Both the position numbers and the translations under genes were made by a program. Shown in pieces: positions 8,201 through 8,955 of a DNA stretch of 8,955 nt; within the stretch, counting starts at the first letter, position 1; every line of letters begins with the position of its first letter. Source of the stretch: Verrucomicrobiales bacterium (GTDB lineage: Bacteria; Verrucomicrobiota; Verrucomicrobiia; Limisphaerales; F1-80-MAGS106); assembly GCA_947487925.1 (NCBI GenBank), contig CANLCA010000085.1, forward strand, positions 1-8,955. Reading direction: 5' to 3'. The notes under the pieces are model-generated. The model saw only the letters and a list, made by a program, of their open reading frames with translations. It had not been told where the DNA came from and searched no databases.

Positions 8201-8637
8201 TCGAGGGTTTTTAGCAGGTCGATACCCTCCACCATCATGCTGCTTCCTCGCGAGACCATCAGGGCGATCAGTCCGCACGAGAACGCGCCCGCGACCGCCG
8301 ACGACAACGCCACACGCCACGCCATGTTTGAGAACGGGAACAGCACCGTGAACAGCCAGGTATACAAGGTCCACACAGGGTAACCGGGTGGATGAGGAAC
8401 ACCCGCGTACATCGAGCCCACCGCCAGCTCCCCCGCGTCCTCAAGCGTCAAGTCCGGCGCCAAGGTGATGTAATATCCGATCATGACCACCAAGGTGGTC
8501 ACCGAGAAACAAATCCAATCGATCGGCCGAAAAAGCGCTTTGACAGGAGCCGCATCGACCTCCGGGGACTTGGCTTCTGGGGGTTGAGCCGGGGGCTTGG
8601 CTTTGTCTTGGGGCATTCTATTTTTGTCAACGCTCAT
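5245..8637 (-). CDS. DUF2723 (TMEM260-like) multi-pass membrane protein with C-terminal TPRs, probable protein O-glycosyltransferase
   Basis: An 1130-residue inner-membrane protein. A Pro- and charge-rich N-tail (1-38) precedes about 13-15 membrane segments spread over residues 40-546. The first periplasmic loop carries the DUF2723 signature: TLEDAGEL (64-71) followed by HPPGYPVWTL (82-91). WSQAVIVEVYTF (172-183) and NWGYPRTYEGFLHALTRGQY (336-355) also fit that family. Acidic residues E66/D67 occupy the place where GT-C enzymes keep their catalytic acid. A large soluble region (about 547-900) contains GTDPGRFNPTYMIF (592-605), and TPR-like helix pairs run from about 905 to 1095. The human relative TMEM260 is a protein O-mannosyltransferase, so lipid-linked sugar transfer to exported proteins is a reasonable guess; donor and acceptor are unknown. 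The start at 8637 has no clear ribosome site, and a second ATG lies seven codons in (8614-8616). The gene faces the GAF kinase and ends on a long palindrome. Confidence 0.9.
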   Translation of the reverse strand: MSVDKNRMPQDKAKPPAQPPEAKSPEVDAAPVKALFRPIDWICFSVTTLVVMIGYYITLAPDLTLEDAGELAVGSMYAGVPHPPGYPVWTLYTWLFTVLFPFSNMAWRVALSSAVAGAFSCGLIALMVSRGSSMMVEGIDLLKTLERRVENALCLFAGTCAGCLLAFNGFMWSQAVIVEVYTFSVLSLTGVLALLLRWLYAPNQRRYLYWAFFLFGICFTNHQTLIVAAMGIEVLMAMAIPALGRDIFLANGIVYVVGLMAKAQGGLHAFDENAPLFAIYNIVGLGSLAAFAWLWARTSKIFTEWKSILICGLLWLAGAAFYFYMPLASMTNPPMNWGYPRTYEGFLHALTRGQYEKTNPTTSIIKFADQIRMYFEGAAEEFGAVYLLIALLPFLFFKQMQKREKAWIGGLSAIYLCLAFLLLILMNPSTDKQSRELIRVFFTASHVLVAMGIGYGFTLLGGLMSTHYTAIRSWLLWGGAGATGLGLYYLAKTFDETQYGILRMAAMLGLAVPAVFTIAVLAYRKIAPTPVFLALILAVPVQSILAHWSDNEQRGHIFGYWFGHDMFTPPFKDAKGAPLYPEMTRDAVLFGGTDPGRFNPTYMIFCESFTPPSKKPMDPAFDRRDVYLITQNALADGTYLNYIRAHYNRSAQKDPPFFQEMLRSRKDVERLTTNLFARMAAPLDGFFTKLGEQIEERRRREGVYPKKEIVTPSPEESYQCYNEYIFDAQMRSQRSQLKPGEDVRVVDGRAQVSGQVAVMSINALLAKIIFDKNPTHDFFIEESFPLDWMYPHLSPFGIIMKINRQPLAEMTEEAVRLDHEFWSQYSTRLIGNWITYDTTVQEICEFAERVYLHRDYSGFKGDRKFIRDDNAQKAFSKLRSSLGGLYSWRVNASKSPEEQRRMIKEADFTFRQAFAFCPYSPEAVFRYVNLLVTLGRLEDAIRISETCLKLDKENTNVAGLVAQLRGMGTRPQGSLSREEVAELEAQLRTNPTNLTAAFNLAVSHLQSGDTNSALGILDQLAVNPLSDATILLSVADAYSRLYQTSRLEPLFLRILKGTPENAEAWYDLAGIQVALGKNLDAISSLGKALDLSNQRIAKQPGARNLAAEAIGDPRFGPLKTRREFLDLFKN

Positions 8638-8690
8638 GGGATGATAGGAAAAGTCTAGGACGAGGGTTCACGGCACCGCAGCAGCAGAAA

Positions 8691-8955
8691 TCATTTCTGG
8701 GCAAGGCTCAGTGCGGAGGGCAGACCATTATGTTCGACGGCCCCGGTGGAGGGTAGATAGGTGGCGAGGCTTTGGTTGGTGAAGGCTGCCAGAGCAAGCA
8801 GGCTGCTGCTTTGGCGGCTCGACTCAGCCTGGACATCTGGGGAGCGCCATGTCCCGGAGAGAAGGGTTGCGAAACAACACACCACTGCCGGGGCTAGCCA
8901 CCTCGACAGGGGGGCCAGCCATGCCGCCACGGCGTCCCTGGAGCTCCCATAAGAA
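8691..8955 (-). CDS. small membrane-anchored protein of unknown function, probably cut by the window edge
   Basis: This reading frame lies 53 bases upstream of the DUF2723 gene on the same strand and stays open to the right edge. From GTG 8930 it would give 79 residues: a hydrophobic stretch APAVVCCFATLLSG (13-26), then a polar tail containing FTNQSLATYLPS. The stretch could be a signal anchor or a signal peptide ending near VQA (33-35). AGGGA about four bases before the GTG could serve as a ribosome site, so a complete short protein is possible. I favour the C-terminal end of a longer protein because the frame has no stop before the edge. From memory, not checked, it resembles small single-span proteins encoded after ECF sigma-factor genes in Verrucomicrobiota. 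I cannot assign a function. Composition is biased enough that a chance frame is not excluded. Confidence 0.45.
   Translation of the reverse strand, partial: SYGSSRDAVAAWLAPLSRWLAPAVVCCFATLLSGTWRSPDVQAESSRQSSSLLALAAFTNQSLATYLPSTGAVEHNGLPSALSLAQK

Noticed and set aside
8685..8699. Small palindrome CAGAAA-TCA-TTTCTG at the end of the partial minus-strand gene
   Set aside because: Only six mostly A/T pairs with a three-base loop that includes the stop codon and no T tract afterwards on the minus strand; too weak to call a terminator.

Overview
The window looks like chromosomal DNA from a moderately GC-rich Gram-negative bacterium. The best guess is a member of the Verrucomicrobiota. That rests on the large DUF2723/TMEM260-like membrane protein with a C-terminal TPR tail, which I associate with that phylum, and on the LptF/LptG-type permease, which implies an outer membrane. 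No rRNA or marker gene is present, so the phylum is an inference.

Left part (133-1979, + strand): a two-gene signalling operon. A soluble receiver-histidine kinase hybrid (HisKA_3 / NarX-DesK class) overlaps by 4 bases (ATGA) with a NarL/LuxR-type response regulator. This is a standard kinase-regulator pair, but the kinase has a Gly where the N-box normally has Glu, and its receiver has Arg where Lys is usual. A bulged 16-bp hairpin follows the regulator's stop codon by one base and probably ends or protects this transcript.

Middle part (2152-4979, + strand): a second two-gene unit, again with an ATGA overlap. The first gene is an LptG-like permease of the LPS export system. The second is a soluble GAF-GAF-histidine kinase with no response regulator beside it. 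The overlap suggests that an envelope-transport component and a cytoplasmic sensor kinase are made together.

Convergent junction (4980-5244): it contains a 166-base imperfect palindrome (5080-5245) with 19-bp tips. The left end lies in the intergenic DNA and the right end touches the stop codon of the opposing gene. It could be a MITE-like element, a two-way terminator or a structured RNA. It is the least explained structure in the window.

Right part (5245-8955, - strand): an 1130-residue protein with about 13-15 membrane segments, a DUF2723 GT-C-like core and C-terminal TPRs, probably a protein O-glycosyltransferase. It is preceded on the same strand by the end of a small membrane-anchored protein of unknown function that runs off the window edge.

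I see no CRISPR array, rRNA, tRNA, transposase or phage gene. No obviously new defence or mobile system is present. The items most worth checking are the long palindrome, the permease-kinase coupling and the altered N-box of the first kinase.
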